Below are positions 8,265-17,344 of a DNA stretch of 64,000 nt, piece after piece. The stretch comes from an uncultured Cellulomonas sp. GTDB taxonomy: Bacteria > Actinomycetota > Actinomycetes > Actinomycetales > Cellulomonadaceae. The DNA is taken from assembly GCF_947494015.1 (NCBI RefSeq), contig NZ_CANLTL010000011.1, positions 1 to 64,000 of the forward strand. The letters are read 5' to 3'. Made by a program: the position numbers and the translations under genes. Numbering within the stretch: the first letter of the stretch is position 1; each line of letters opens with the position of its first letter. The notes beneath the pieces were generated by a model, which was not told the DNA's origin, did not search any database, and was given only the letters and a program-made list of their open reading frames with translations.

Positions 8265-8297
8265 GCGGCGCCAAGCGACCGTCAAGACTCCCTTAAG
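8265..8297 (-). promoter_or_regulatory. Putative response-regulator operator: three 11-bp direct repeats
   Basis: Read on the minus strand, three consecutive 11-mers CTTAAGGGAGT, CTTGACGGTCG and CTTGGCGCCGC each begin with CTT. Direct repeats with an 11-bp period are the classic binding layout of OmpR/PhoB-family regulators. The site overlaps the stop codon of the kinase gene and precedes the Asp/Gly-rich protein gene. A matching array lies at 10321-10353. Confidence 0.6.
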
Positions 8298-9582
8298 CCG
8301 TCGGGAGCATCAGCGTGACCCGCGCGCCCCCGGTCGCCGACCGGCCGACGGTCAGGCGACCGCCGGCGTCCTCGGCGGCCCGCCGCGCGACGTCCAGGCC
8401 GAGCCCGGTCGAGCCGCCGCCGCTGCGTCCGCGCTCGGCCAGCTCCTCGGCGAACCCGACACCGTCGTCCTCGACGACGACCTCGACGACGGGCGGGCCG
8501 GCCGGTCCCCCGGCCCGTGCGCCGACGTGCACGGTGATCGCGAACCCCGTCCCCGACGGGGTGTGGCTGAACACGTTGTCGACGAGCACGTCGAGCGCCG
8601 CACCGACCACGGCGTCGGCCAGCGGCACGTGGACGGGCACCTCGGGCACCCGCGTCCGCAGCGGCCGCTCCTGGGCGGCGGCCAGCACGGACCAGAACCG
8701 CGCACGGTCCCGCACGACACCGGCGACGTCGGACGTCGCCGGGCCGGCTCCCTCGGGGTGACGCGCCGTGCGCACGATGTCGTCGACCGCGCGCACGAGC
8801 TCGTCGACGTGGTCCCCCAGGCGAGCGCGGGTCCCGGGGTCCTCGACCAGGTCGACGTCGAGCCGCAGGGCGGTGATGGGGGTCCGCAACCGGTGCGAGA
8901 GGTCCGCCACCAGCTCCCGTTCGGCCGCGAGCAGCCCTGCGACCCGCGCGCCGAGGCCGTTGAGCACGCGTCCCACCGTGGCGACCTCCGGCGGCCCGGA
9001 CGGCTGGACCCGCGCGTCGAGGTCACCGGCGCCGAGCCGACCGGCGACCTCCGACAGCTCCAGCACCGAGCGCGACAACCGGGTCGCCAGTCGCCGGCCC
9101 GCGAGCGCGGTCCCCCCGAGCAGGACCGCACCGACCGCGGCCAGCACCAGCCACGCCCGTGCGACGCCGCGGTCGAGCTCGGCGTCGGGCACCAGCGTGC
9201 GGACGACCGCGACACCGGACGAGCCCGCGACGGGCAGCACCACCTCGGTGCCGCCGTCGGTCCGGGCCGCGGCCGCCGTGCCCAGCCCGCCCAGCTGCAC
9301 CGCGGGCGACCGCGGCGCGTCCGGCCCGATGACGCTGCCGTCAGAGGCGAACACCGTGGTCCGCCGGGGACTGTCGTTCACGGCGAGCAGCTCGGCCTCG
9401 AGACGCACCCGGTCCTCGGGCGCCCCGCTCGCGAAGACCGCGACCCGTTGGGCGTCCGCCCGGGCCCCGTCCAACGCCCGGTCGTGGGCCAGCGTGCGGG
9501 CGAGCAGGCCGAGCGGGACGAGGAACGCGACCAGCACGACGGATGTCATCGCCAGCCCGTACCGGACCAGGATGCGCCTCAT
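8293..9582 (-). CDS. Sensor histidine kinase with HAMP domain
   Basis: The 429-residue protein begins at ATG 9582, overlapping the regulator's stop (ATGA). The order is TM1 (about 8-30), an extracytoplasmic sensor loop of about 115 residues, TM2 (about 150-172), HAMP, the HisKA phosphorylation site H230 (DLSHRLRTPITAL), and HATPase_c with the N box (DNVFSHTPSG) and G1/G2 boxes (EDDGVGF, GSTGLGL). It should autophosphorylate and pass phosphate to D52 of the partner regulator. The sensor loop has no recognised fold; flanking acidic cell-surface proteins hint at an envelope or cation signal (inference). Confidence 0.93.
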   Translation of the reverse strand: MRRILVRYGLAMTSVVLVAFLVPLGLLARTLAHDRALDGARADAQRVAVFASGAPEDRVRLEAELLAVNDSPRRTTVFASDGSVIGPDAPRSPAVQLGGLGTAAAARTDGGTEVVLPVAGSSGVAVVRTLVPDAELDRGVARAWLVLAAVGAVLLGGTALAGRRLATRLSRSVLELSEVAGRLGAGDLDARVQPSGPPEVATVGRVLNGLGARVAGLLAAERELVADLSHRLRTPITALRLDVDLVEDPGTRARLGDHVDELVRAVDDIVRTARHPEGAGPATSDVAGVVRDRARFWSVLAAAQERPLRTRVPEVPVHVPLADAVVGAALDVLVDNVFSHTPSGTGFAITVHVGARAGGPAGPPVVEVVVEDDGVGFAEELAERGRSGGGSTGLGLDVARRAAEDAGGRLTVGRSATGGARVTLMLPTA

Positions 9583-10259
9583 GCCGGTGGCGTGAGCTTG
9601 ATCCCCACGCCGCGCACCCGGTGCAGGTACCGCGGGGCCTCCGCCGACTCGCCGAGCTTGCGGCGCAGCCAGTGCAGGTGGACGTCGACCGTCCGGTCGG
9701 CGCCCCCGTACGGCTGGTTCCACACCTGGGTGAGCAGCTCCCGCTTGGGCACCACCTCACCGGCCCGCGCGGCGAGGTGCGCGAGCAGGTCGAACTCCTT
9801 GGGGCTCAGGTCGAGCGCTGCCCCGTCCAGCTCGACGGTGCGGGCGCGGGTGTCGATGGTGAGCCCGCCGACCACGAGGGGCCCGGTCGGTCGGCCCGGG
9901 TCGGCGCGCCGGAGGACGGCTCGGATCCGTGCCTCCAGCTGGTCGGCGGCGAACGGCTTGACCAGGTAGTCGTCCGCTCCTGCGTCGAGCAGGGCGACGA
10001 TGCCCGCGCCGTCGTCGCGTGCACTGACCACGATCACCGGGACGTCGCTCACGGCCCGGATCATCGCGAGCAGGGCGCCTCCGTCGAGGTCCGGCAGACC
10101 GAGGTCGAGCAGCACCACGTCCGGCCGGTGCGCGACGAGGCTCTGCAGCCCGTCGAGCGCCGACGGCGCCGTCATGGTCGAGTGCCCGCGCGCCGACAGC
10201 GTCCGCACGAGGGCCGTGCGGATCATCGCGTCGTCCTCGACGACCAGGACATCGGCCAC
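9579..10259 (-). CDS. OmpR/PhoB-family response regulator
   Basis: The protein has 226 residues from GTG 10259, chosen because the receiver begins at once (ADVLVVEDD) and a -10 hexamer sits 7 nt upstream. The receiver has D9/D10, phospho-acceptor D52 (VVLLDLGLPD) and the KPF lysine; the C-terminal winged helix includes LSPKEFDLL and VRGVGIKL. It forms an operon with the kinase, which it overlaps by ATGA. It very likely binds the CTT-phased 11-bp repeats before both flanking genes (inference from site layout). Confidence 0.93.
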   Translation of the reverse strand: MADVLVVEDDAMIRTALVRTLSARGHSTMTAPSALDGLQSLVAHRPDVVLLDLGLPDLDGGALLAMIRAVSDVPVIVVSARDDGAGIVALLDAGADDYLVKPFAADQLEARIRAVLRRADPGRPTGPLVVGGLTIDTRARTVELDGAALDLSPKEFDLLAHLAARAGEVVPKRELLTQVWNQPYGGADRTVDVHLHWLRRKLGESAEAPRYLHRVRGVGIKLTPPA

Positions 10260-10266
10260 GGGGCAG

Positions 10267-10272
10267 ACGCTA
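10267..10272 (-). promoter_or_regulatory. -10 hexamer TAGCGT, leaderless arrangement
   Basis: On the minus strand TAGCGT is followed by 7 nt and then the GTG start of the response regulator. Confidence 0.5.
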
Positions 10273-10320
10273 GGGCATCCCTCCCGCCGTGCGGGGCACG
10301 TCCCCCGGACGGGTGCGAAC

Positions 10321-10353
10321 CTTGCCATCGCCTTAACGGTGCGCTGACACCCC
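10321..10353 (+). promoter_or_regulatory. Putative response-regulator operator: three 11-bp direct repeats
   Basis: Consecutive 11-mers CTTGCCATCGC, CTTAACGGTGC and GCTGACACCCC sit just upstream of the probable -10 (GACCAT, 10361-10366) of the gene at 10373. They match the CTT-phased array at 8265-8297, and lie in the divergent intergenic region that also contains the regulator's own promoter. Confidence 0.55.
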
Positions 10354-10372
10354 GGTGCGGGACCATGGCCGC

Positions 10373-11062
10373 GTGACCTCCTCCGCGCCCGACGACGCGT
10401 CGCACCCGGCCCGGGCTGCCGGGCGCCGTCGTGCGCCGTGGCACGTGGCCGCGTGGCTGCTGGCGACCGCCGCGGCCAGTGGCGTCGCCTGGTCGGCGGT
10501 CGCCCTCATCGGTGCGGCGCCCGGGCAGGAGGCGGGTGTGGTCCTGTCCCAGGCGCAGGCCGCCGAGCGGCTCGCCGACCAGCGTGCCGCAGCAGGCGAC
10601 GCAGCCGTCGCTCCGGGCGGGCCGCCGGCGGTCGCACCCGCAGCCCCGGGACCGGTGCCGACACCCGGGCCGACCGACGCCGGCGCCCCGCCGGGCCCCA
10701 CGGACGCGTCGCCCTCTGCCGGGGGGACGGTGCCGGCGGAGGACGCACCGGTCGTGCGGGTCTGGGACGTCACCGGTGGCCAGCTCCGCGCGGTGTGCGC
10801 CGACACCCGGGTCGGGCTCGTCGACGCGATCCCGCTCGATGGCTGGACCGTCCGGGTCGACGAGGCCGGACCCACCGAGCTCGAGGTGCGGTTCAGCCGC
10901 GCCGGTACGCAGTCCCGCGTGCGGGCGGAGTGCGTGGGCGGCGTGCCCGAGGTGACCCGCGAGGACGAGCCCGCCGACGACGACGCCACCGGCACGGGCG
11001 GCACCGACGACGACGGCAGTGGTCGACGCGGTGGCGGCAGCGACGACGGCGACGACGACTGA
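10373..11062 (+). CDS. Single-pass membrane protein with acidic tail, linked to two-component system
   Basis: The protein has 229 residues from GTG 10373. A basic N-terminus is followed by one hydrophobic helix (about 22-43), a Pro/Ala/Thr-rich spacer (about 70-120), a compact domain (about 122-190) with two Cys (AVCADTR and AECVGG) that could form a disulfide outside the cell, and an Asp/Gly tail (about 195-229). It is divergent from the two-component genes and shares an operator type with the other Asp-rich protein. I recognise no family. A role as a sensor accessory or cation-binding envelope protein is inference. Confidence 0.7.
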   Translation: MTSSAPDDASHPARAAGRRRAPWHVAAWLLATAAASGVAWSAVALIGAAPGQEAGVVLSQAQAAERLADQRAAAGDAAVAPGGPPAVAPAAPGPVPTPGPTDAGAPPGPTDASPSAGGTVPAEDAPVVRVWDVTGGQLRAVCADTRVGLVDAIPLDGWTVRVDEAGPTELEVRFSRAGTQSRVRAECVGGVPEVTREDEPADDDATGTGGTDDDGSGRRGGGSDDGDDD

Positions 11063-11106
11063 GCGCCGCGGGCGGCCGAGGGTGGTCGGGCGCGAGGGCA
11101 CGGTCG

Positions 11107-11112
11107 TACCGT
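11107..11112 (+). promoter_or_regulatory. Probable -10 hexamer TACCGT
   Basis: TACCGT lies about 60 bases before the ATG at 11172, leaving a leader with a clear GGAGGGG ribosome site. Confidence 0.4.
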
Positions 11113-11171
11113 CGACGGTGACGCGCACCGCGCGCCGCTGTCCGCAGATTCCGACGACGGAGGGGCATTCC

Positions 11172-11414
11172 ATGGCGATCGACGGCGAGACCGGCGCCCT
11201 GACCGGGACGACCGACAAGGACTACAACATCATCTGGTTCGTGGAGCAGTGCCTGAGCAACGTGCTGCGGCTGCAGACCTACATCCAGGACGCCCAGCGT
11301 GAGGGCGACACGGAGCTCGCGGAGTTCTTCACCCGGGCCCAGGCGGAGAGCCGCAAGGGCGCCGAGCGGGGCAAGGCTCTGCTGGCCGCGCGGCTCGGCG
11401 GCTCGGGCTCCTGA
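11172..11414 (+). CDS. Small conserved-looking helical protein, 80 aa
   Basis: The start is supported by GGAGGGG 7 nt upstream. After a short polar N-terminus comes DKDYNIIWFVEQCLSN, followed by amphipathic helices (AEFFTRAQAESRKGAERG). It looks like a small two- or three-helix soluble protein, perhaps ferritin-like in packing, as seen in other actinobacterial proteins with a DYN(L/I)I motif. No catalytic residues are evident and no function is assigned. It is followed by a strong terminator. Confidence 0.8.
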   Translation: MAIDGETGALTGTTDKDYNIIWFVEQCLSNVLRLQTYIQDAQREGDTELAEFFTRAQAESRKGAERGKALLAARLGGSGS

Positions 11415-11440
11415 CGGCGGGCACCGCCCGGGGCACGAAG

Positions 11441-11470
11441 GGGTGCCGCACCCTCTGCGGTGCGGCACCC
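11441..11470 (+). terminator. Terminator hairpin
   Basis: A perfect 12-bp stem (11441-11452 with 11459-11470, loop CTCTGC) follows the 80-aa gene stop. Confidence 0.75.
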
Positions 11471-11623
11471 TCGCCCGCCCGGTGAGCCGGTGCGGTCGAA
11501 CGTGCGGTAGAAAAGGACATCGGGATCCCGGGGTCGGCTTTGGCCCCGTGTGCTTGCTCCGACTTGGGCAGCTGGTCCGACGCACCACGGTGCGATGACA
11601 CCCACCTGACCCTCGGAGCCCCC
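11471..11623 (+). promoter_or_regulatory. Leader region of the F420-0-type ABC importer operon
   Basis: This contains an AT-rich TAGAAAAGG (possible -10 TAGAAA), a CGGGGTC/GGCCCCG stem-loop and a second small stem (GCACC ACG GTGC) before the GGAG ribosome site. The layout could be a regulated leader, but it matches no riboswitch consensus I know; the cobalamin box expected for a BtuF-like gene is not visible. Confidence 0.3.
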
Positions 11624-12685
11624 ATGCCGCCCATCCCGCCGAACCCGCACGCCCGTCGTCGGCTCCCGCTCGCCCTAGCGCTGGGCGCCCTGCTGCTCGG
11701 CGGTGGGTGCAGCGCGGTCGACCCGGCCACGTCCACCGACCCGGGCACGGCCGGCGGGGAAGCGGCCGGTTCCGACCCGGGCGCGGCCGCCGCGACCACC
11801 GAGGTGTACCCGGTGACCGTCGACAACTGCGGGTTCGAGGTCACCGTGGAGTCACCGCCCGAGCGCATCGTCACGATCAAGTCCAGCACCACGGAGATGC
11901 TGCTCGCCCTCGGCCTCGGCGACCGGATCGTGGGGGCGTCGTTCCTGGACGGCCCCCCGCCGGACGACCTGGCCGACGCCGCCGCCGACCTGCCGGTCAT
12001 CTCCGACCGTGCGCCGGGGCCCGAGGCCGTCCTGACGCTCGAGCCCGACCTCGTCTACGCGGGGTGGGAGAGCAGCTTCTCGACCGAGAGCGCGGGCGAG
12101 CGTGACGCGCTGGCCGATCTCGGTGTCGACTCCTACGTGTCGCCGTCGGCCTGCAAGACGCCCGGCTACCAGCCGGACCCGCTCACGTTCGACGACGTCT
12201 TCGCCGAGATCGAGGAGGCCGGGCGTCTGCTCGGCGCCCCCCAGGCCGCGGCCGAGCTCGTCGACCAGCAGCGCGCACGGCTGGCCGAGGTCACCCCCGA
12301 CCCACGCGGCCTGACCGCGCTGTGGTACTCCTCCGGTGCCGACGTCCCGTACGTCGGGGCGGGGATCGGCGCACCGCAGATGATCATGGACGCGGTCGGC
12401 CTGGAGAACATCGCGGGCGACGTCCACGACACCTGGACCGCGTTCGGGTTCGAGCAGGTCGTCGAGGACGATCCCGACGTCATCGTCCTGGTCGACGCCG
12501 CGTGGAACACCGCCGAGAGCAAGATCGCGCTGCTCGAGGCGAACCCCGCGACCGCTCGGCTCACCGCCGTCCGTGAGGGTCGCTACCTGGTCGTCCCGTT
12601 CGCGGCGACCGAGGCGGGCGTGCGCAACGTCGACGCCGTGCACGACCTCGCGGACCAGCTGGCCGCGCTGGACGTCACGCCATGA
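11624..12685 (+). CDS. ABC transporter substrate-binding lipoprotein, putative F420-0 importer
   Basis: The 353-residue protein carries a lipoprotein signal ending at C29 (LLGGGC; Gly at -3 is unusual). The rest is the two-lobed periplasmic-binding fold of the BtuF/FhuD class (PPERIVTIKSSTTEMLLALGL, GWESSF, VGLENIAGD). It binds a ligand outside the membrane and delivers it to the permease encoded next. The family name putative F420-0 ABC transporter comes from its constant neighbourhood with F420 genes, and here cofC and cofD do lie close by. Siderophore or cobalamin uptake remains possible. The operon is joined by ATGA/GTGA overlaps. Confidence 0.85.
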   Translation: MPPIPPNPHARRRLPLALALGALLLGGGCSAVDPATSTDPGTAGGEAAGSDPGAAAATTEVYPVTVDNCGFEVTVESPPERIVTIKSSTTEMLLALGLGDRIVGASFLDGPPPDDLADAAADLPVISDRAPGPEAVLTLEPDLVYAGWESSFSTESAGERDALADLGVDSYVSPSACKTPGYQPDPLTFDDVFAEIEEAGRLLGAPQAAAELVDQQRARLAEVTPDPRGLTALWYSSGADVPYVGAGIGAPQMIMDAVGLENIAGDVHDTWTAFGFEQVVEDDPDVIVLVDAAWNTAESKIALLEANPATARLTAVREGRYLVVPFAATEAGVRNVDAVHDLADQLAALDVTP

Positions 12686-13862
12686 CCCAGACCACCGAAC
12701 CACGCCGTGGAGGGACGCGTCCGGGCCCCGCCCCGGCGCGCGCCCCGGCCGCGGACCGGGCTGCGGACCGGACCGAGACCCGCGACGTAGCGCACCCGGC
12801 CGGCGGCCAGCCGGACGCCCCCGTCGCGGGTGCCCCCGGCCGCCCCGACGGTCGTCGCCGCCCGGTGTCCGCACCCGCGCTGCTCGTCGGCGCGGCGCTG
12901 CTGCTGGTCGCCTCGGTCGTCCTGGCCATCACGGTCGGCCCGGCGCAGATCAGCGCGGTCGAGGTGTGGCGGTCCGTCGCCTCGCACGCCGGCCTGGGCA
13001 CCACCCCGCTGACCGAGCTGCGGGACGCGATCGTGTTCGACATGCGCCTGCCCCGGGTGCTGACCGCCGGTGCGGTCGGGGCGGGCCTGGCCCTGGCCGG
13101 TGCGGTCATGCAGAGCCTGACCCGCAACCCGCTCGCCGACCCCTACCTGCTGGGGCTGTCTTCGGGTGCGTCGCTCGGCGCGGTCGGGGTGCTCGTCCTG
13201 GGGGTCGGCGTGGCCCTGCCGGCCGCCGCATTCCTCGGCGCGACCGGTGCGCTCGTCGCGACGCTGACGCTGGCCGGCTCCCTCGGCGCCCTCACGCCCA
13301 CGCGGACGGTGCTCGCCGGGCTGGCGGTCGCGCAGCTGTGCGCGGCGGCGACGTCGTTCGTCATCTTCTGGTCGTCGACCGGCGACTCCTACCGGGAGAT
13401 CCTCAGCTGGCTCATGGGCTCCCTCGGCGGGGCGACGTGGACCAGCGTGCTCATCGCCGGCGCCGCCCTGCTCGTGGTCGGCACGATGCTCGCCTCCGCC
13501 GGCGGCACGCTGGACGCGTTCGCGTTCGGTGACACCTCCGCAGCCGCGCTCGGCGTCGACGTGCGCCGGACCCGGTGGGTCATGCTCACCGGGGTCGCCC
13601 TGCTCACCGGCGGCATGGTCGCCGTCAGCGGGTCGATCGGGTTCATCGGCCTCGTCCTGCCGCACGCCACCCGGCTGCTGGTCGGTGCCCGGCACCGGCT
13701 GCTGCTGCCGCTGTCCGCGCTGGCCGGCGCGACCTTCCTCATCTGGGCCGACACCCTGGCCCGGTCGGTGTTCGCCCCCCGCGAGCTCCCGGTCGGCGTC
13801 CTGACGGCGTTCATCGGGGCGCCGGTGTTCGCCTGGATCCTGCGACGTCGGCGGGCTGCGTC

Positions 13863-13866
<4 letters not shown>
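12682..13866 (+). CDS. FecCD-family ABC permease, putative F420-0 importer
   Basis: The protein has 394 residues. About 70 residues of Pro/Ala/Arg-rich cytoplasmic extension precede a 9- to 10-helix FecCD/BtuC permease with hallmark segments RLPRVLTAGAVGAGLALAGA, QSLTRNPLADPYLLGLSSGA and GSIGFIGLVLPHATRLLVG. It forms the membrane channel with the ATPase encoded next. It overlaps both neighbours by 4 bp, so three subunits are translationally coupled. The long disordered N-terminus is unusual for BtuC-type permeases. Confidence 0.9.
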
Positions 13867-14684
<818 letters not shown>

Positions 14685-14687
14685 CCG

Positions 14688-15410
14688 GTGGAGCTGGCCG
14701 AGGTCGTGCACCGTCGTCGGATGGTGCGCCGCTACTCCCCCGACCCGGTCGACCCGGCCGTCGTCGACCGCCTGCTCCGGTACGCGCAGCGGGCCCCCAG
14801 CGCCGGGTTCAGCCAGGGCTGGGCGTTCCTCGTGCTGGACACCCCGGCCGACGTCGCCCGGTTCTGGACGGCGACGACGCCGCCCGAGCGGGCCGCCGCA
14901 CCCGGCCGGTGGCTGCGGGGCATGACGACGGCGCCCGTGGTGGTCGTGCCGATGTCCAGCGAGGCGGCGTACCGCCGCCGGTACGCCGAACGCGACAAGG
15001 CAGCCGCGGGCGAGCGGGGCGGCGTACCCGGGGCCGCCGAGGGTCGCGCCGACCTGCCGTGGTCGGTGCCGTACTGGCACGTCGACGCCGGCATGGCGTC
15101 GCTGCTCGTGCTGCTCGGGGCCGTGGACGAGGGTCTCGGCGCGTGCTTCTTCGGCATCCCGGCGGACCGCGTCGCGCACCTGCGCCGGGAGTTCGCGGTC
15201 CCGGCGGACCTGGCCCCGGTGGGAGCCCTCACCATCGGCCACCGGCACCCCACGGAGACGGCCGGCGGTTCGGCGACCCGCCGCCCACGACGCCCCGCGG
15301 ACGAGGTGGTCCACCGGGGCGGCTGGCACCCGGTGGAGCGGAGCGGGGCGCTCCAGCCGGACCACGGCGAGCAGCACGGTGAGCAGGAGGGCGAGCAGCA
15401 CGGCGGCTGA
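14688..15410 (+). CDS. Nitroreductase-family flavoprotein of the F420 neighbourhood
   Basis: In 240 residues the FMN-binding nitroreductase fold is recognisable from RRRMVRRYSPDPVDP, YAQRAPSAGFSQGWAFLVL and GACFFGIPADRVAHLRREF. It resembles the stand-alone relatives of the C-terminal FbiB domain, the part that reduces dehydro-F420-0, and sits 3 nt after the importer ATPase gene. A role in F420 maturation or an F420-linked reduction is plausible but not proven. The C-terminal 20 residues are a low-complexity Gly/Glu/Gln/His tail (GEQHGEQEGEQHGG). It starts with GTG. Confidence 0.8.
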   Translation: MELAEVVHRRRMVRRYSPDPVDPAVVDRLLRYAQRAPSAGFSQGWAFLVLDTPADVARFWTATTPPERAAAPGRWLRGMTTAPVVVVPMSSEAAYRRRYAERDKAAAGERGGVPGAAEGRADLPWSVPYWHVDAGMASLLVLLGAVDEGLGACFFGIPADRVAHLRREFAVPADLAPVGALTIGHRHPTETAGGSATRRPRRPADEVVHRGGWHPVERSGALQPDHGEQHGEQEGEQHGG

Positions 15411-15431
15411 CGCCCCCGCGCGCCCATCGCA

Positions 15432-16139
15432 TCACGGCGCGGCGGGCGTCCCCGGGTGCAGGTCGGCCATCGCCGGCACCTGGGCGGCCAGCCGCGCACG
15501 CACGCCGGCGGGCAGCGCGTGCCAGTCGCCGACCGTGTCGAGGTCGACCGACGTACCCGGACGGCGGACCACGCTCACCGGCAGTCCCCGGTGGACCGCC
15601 TCCTGCCGGTGCGCCGCACCACTGCCCGGACCGAACCGGAACGTGAACCCGGCGCCGGCCGGGTCCAGCACGAGCGCGTTGGTCCCGGTCCCGGCCCGGT
15701 CCGGCGCCAGGGTCACGCCGCCGCCGGCGGCCAGCAGGGCGGCGACGTCGTCCCTGGTGAGCGCCGCCAGGTCCGCGTGGATCACCAGGAGGCGCGCCGC
15801 CGCCGCACCGCGCAGGGCACGGGCACGTCCCGCGTCGACGGCCGCGTCCAGGCCCGCCGCGCGGGTCGGCTGCCCGACCACCTCCAGCACCCGCCCGGGA
15901 CCGTGGACCCCGGACAGCGCGGTCCGCGCGAAGTCGGTGTCCGCGGTGACGACCAGCACCCGGTCGACGTCGTCGGCCGCGACCAGCGTCGCCACCACGT
16001 GCCGGGCGAGGGCGACGACCAGCGCTGCGCGGTCGGGTCCGGCCAGAGCGCCGGCCAGCCGTGACTTGCCGGACGTGCCGTCCCGGAGCGGGACTACCGC
16101 CACGGTCGGGACGCCCGACCGGCCTACCGGTCCGGTCAC
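15432..16139 (-). CDS. cofC: 2-phospho-L-lactate / phosphoenolpyruvate guanylyltransferase
   Basis: The 235-residue protein has a nucleotidyltransferase fold with PLRDGTSGKSRLAG near the N-terminus (GTP-binding), VLVVTADTDFA, LVIHADLAAL and FRFGPGSGAAHRQEA. It activates phospholactate or phosphoenolpyruvate with GTP, giving the donor that CofD/FbiA joins to Fo. In actinobacteria the gene is called fbiD. The GTG start overlaps the stop of the cofD-type gene (GTGA), so the two enzymes of successive steps are coupled. Confidence 0.9.
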   Translation of the reverse strand: MTGPVGRSGVPTVAVVPLRDGTSGKSRLAGALAGPDRAALVVALARHVVATLVAADDVDRVLVVTADTDFARTALSGVHGPGRVLEVVGQPTRAAGLDAAVDAGRARALRGAAAARLLVIHADLAALTRDDVAALLAAGGGVTLAPDRAGTGTNALVLDPAGAGFTFRFGPGSGAAHRQEAVHRGLPVSVVRRPGTSVDLDTVGDWHALPAGVRARLAAQVPAMADLHPGTPAAP

Positions 16140-17092
16140 CGGGTGGTGTCGGCGGCGGCGAGCACCTCGGCGGCCAGCCGACGCCGGTCCTCGACCTCCC
16201 GCATGACCGTCGAGGTCACCAGGACCTGCATCCCGAGGTCCTCGACCGCGCCCGCCAGCGCCCGGTCGGCCCCGTCGAGGACGAAGACGTCGACCAGGCC
16301 GACGTACAGCCGCGCGACCCCGAGCGCGGAGACCTCGTGCCCGAGGCTCGCGAGCATCTGCGCCGCCGGGCCCTTGAGCGCCTGACCGCCGACGATCGGG
16401 CTCACCCCGATGCGGCGTGCCGACGTGCCCGCGAGCGCCTGCCGGACACCGGCCACCGCGAGCACCGGGCCGATGCTCACGAAGGGGTTCGAGGGCGCCA
16501 GGACGACGACGTCCGCCTCGGTGAGCGCCGCCAGGACGCCCGGCGCGGGGGCGGCGTCCTCGATCCCGTCCAGCTCGATACCCACCACCTCGTCGCGGTG
16601 CCGGCGGCCGACGAAGTACTCCTGGAAGTCGAACCGGCCGGACGCCGTGTCGACCATCGTCGCGACCCGGTCGTCGGTCATGGGCAGCAGGCGGGCCCGG
16701 ACCCCGAGTGCGGAGGCGAGGCCGGCCGTCACGTGGGAGAGCGGGACCCCGGCGCGCCGCCGCGCGGACCGCACGACGTGGGTCGCCAGGTCCCGGTCCC
16801 CCAGGGTGAACCAGGTTCGCTCCCCCAGGGCGGCCATCGCCTCCAGGGTCGTGTAGGTCTCGTCGACCACGCCCCAGCCGGCCACCGGGTCGGCGATCCC
16901 GGCCAGGGTGTACATGACCGTGTCCAGGTCGGGGCTGATCGACAGGCCGTAGATCTCGGCGTCGTCGGCGGTGTTGACCACGACGGTGAGGTCGTCCACC
17001 AGGGCGTCCAGACCCTGGACGAGCTTGGCTCCCCCGACGCCGCCGGCGAGCGCCGTCACGGAGCGCCGACGGATGACCACGTCACCCAGCAT
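16136..17092 (-). CDS. cofD: 2-phospho-L-lactate transferase (F420-0 synthase)
   Basis: The 318-residue protein (the FbiA of actinobacteria) has conserved VTALAGGVGGAKLVQGL, VVNTADDAEIYGLSISPDLDTVMYTLAG, TWFTLGDRDLATHVVR, VLAPSNPFVSIGPVLAV and SPIVGGQALKGPA. It transfers the activated phospholactyl group to Fo to give (dehydro-)F420-0. The ATG at 17092 was chosen for its GGAGGAG 10 nt upstream; the frame is open further but without conservation. The glutamyl ligase (cofE/fbiB) and Fo synthase (fbiC) are not in this window. Confidence 0.92.
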   Translation of the reverse strand: MLGDVVIRRRSVTALAGGVGGAKLVQGLDALVDDLTVVVNTADDAEIYGLSISPDLDTVMYTLAGIADPVAGWGVVDETYTTLEAMAALGERTWFTLGDRDLATHVVRSARRRAGVPLSHVTAGLASALGVRARLLPMTDDRVATMVDTASGRFDFQEYFVGRRHRDEVVGIELDGIEDAAPAPGVLAALTEADVVVLAPSNPFVSIGPVLAVAGVRQALAGTSARRIGVSPIVGGQALKGPAAQMLASLGHEVSALGVARLYVGLVDVFVLDGADRALAGAVEDLGMQVLVTSTVMREVEDRRRLAAEVLAAADTTR

Positions 17093-17344
17093 ATCGGCCG
17101 CTCTCCTCCCCCCACGCCCGGCCGCACCGGCCCCCACGTGTCGCGGGTGAGCTCCCGACGTGTCCGCGTCGTCGCGTCCCACGCTGCGGGGGCGGGGCTC
17201 GCACGGGGCGACGGCGCGGCGCCACGTCGGGACCGGCTGCTCCCCGCGATCCTCCCTCCAGCACCTGGCCGTCACCTGAGCGGACCTCGGGGGCCCCACC
17301 GGGTGCCGATGCGCGACCGGCCGACGTGCAGGCCGGCTGACGGG
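17093..17344. other. Intergenic stretch without a supported gene
   Basis: This 252-base gap between the cofD-type gene and the STAS gene holds the cofD ribosome site at its left end and a weak 6-bp hairpin (CCGGCC/GGCCGG, 17317-17336) just after the STAS stop, which may be a terminator. I see nothing else. Confidence 0.4.

Noticed and set aside
11471-11623. Cobalamin riboswitch before the BtuF-like gene
   Set aside because: No cobalamin-box consensus is visible; only short hairpins are seen.
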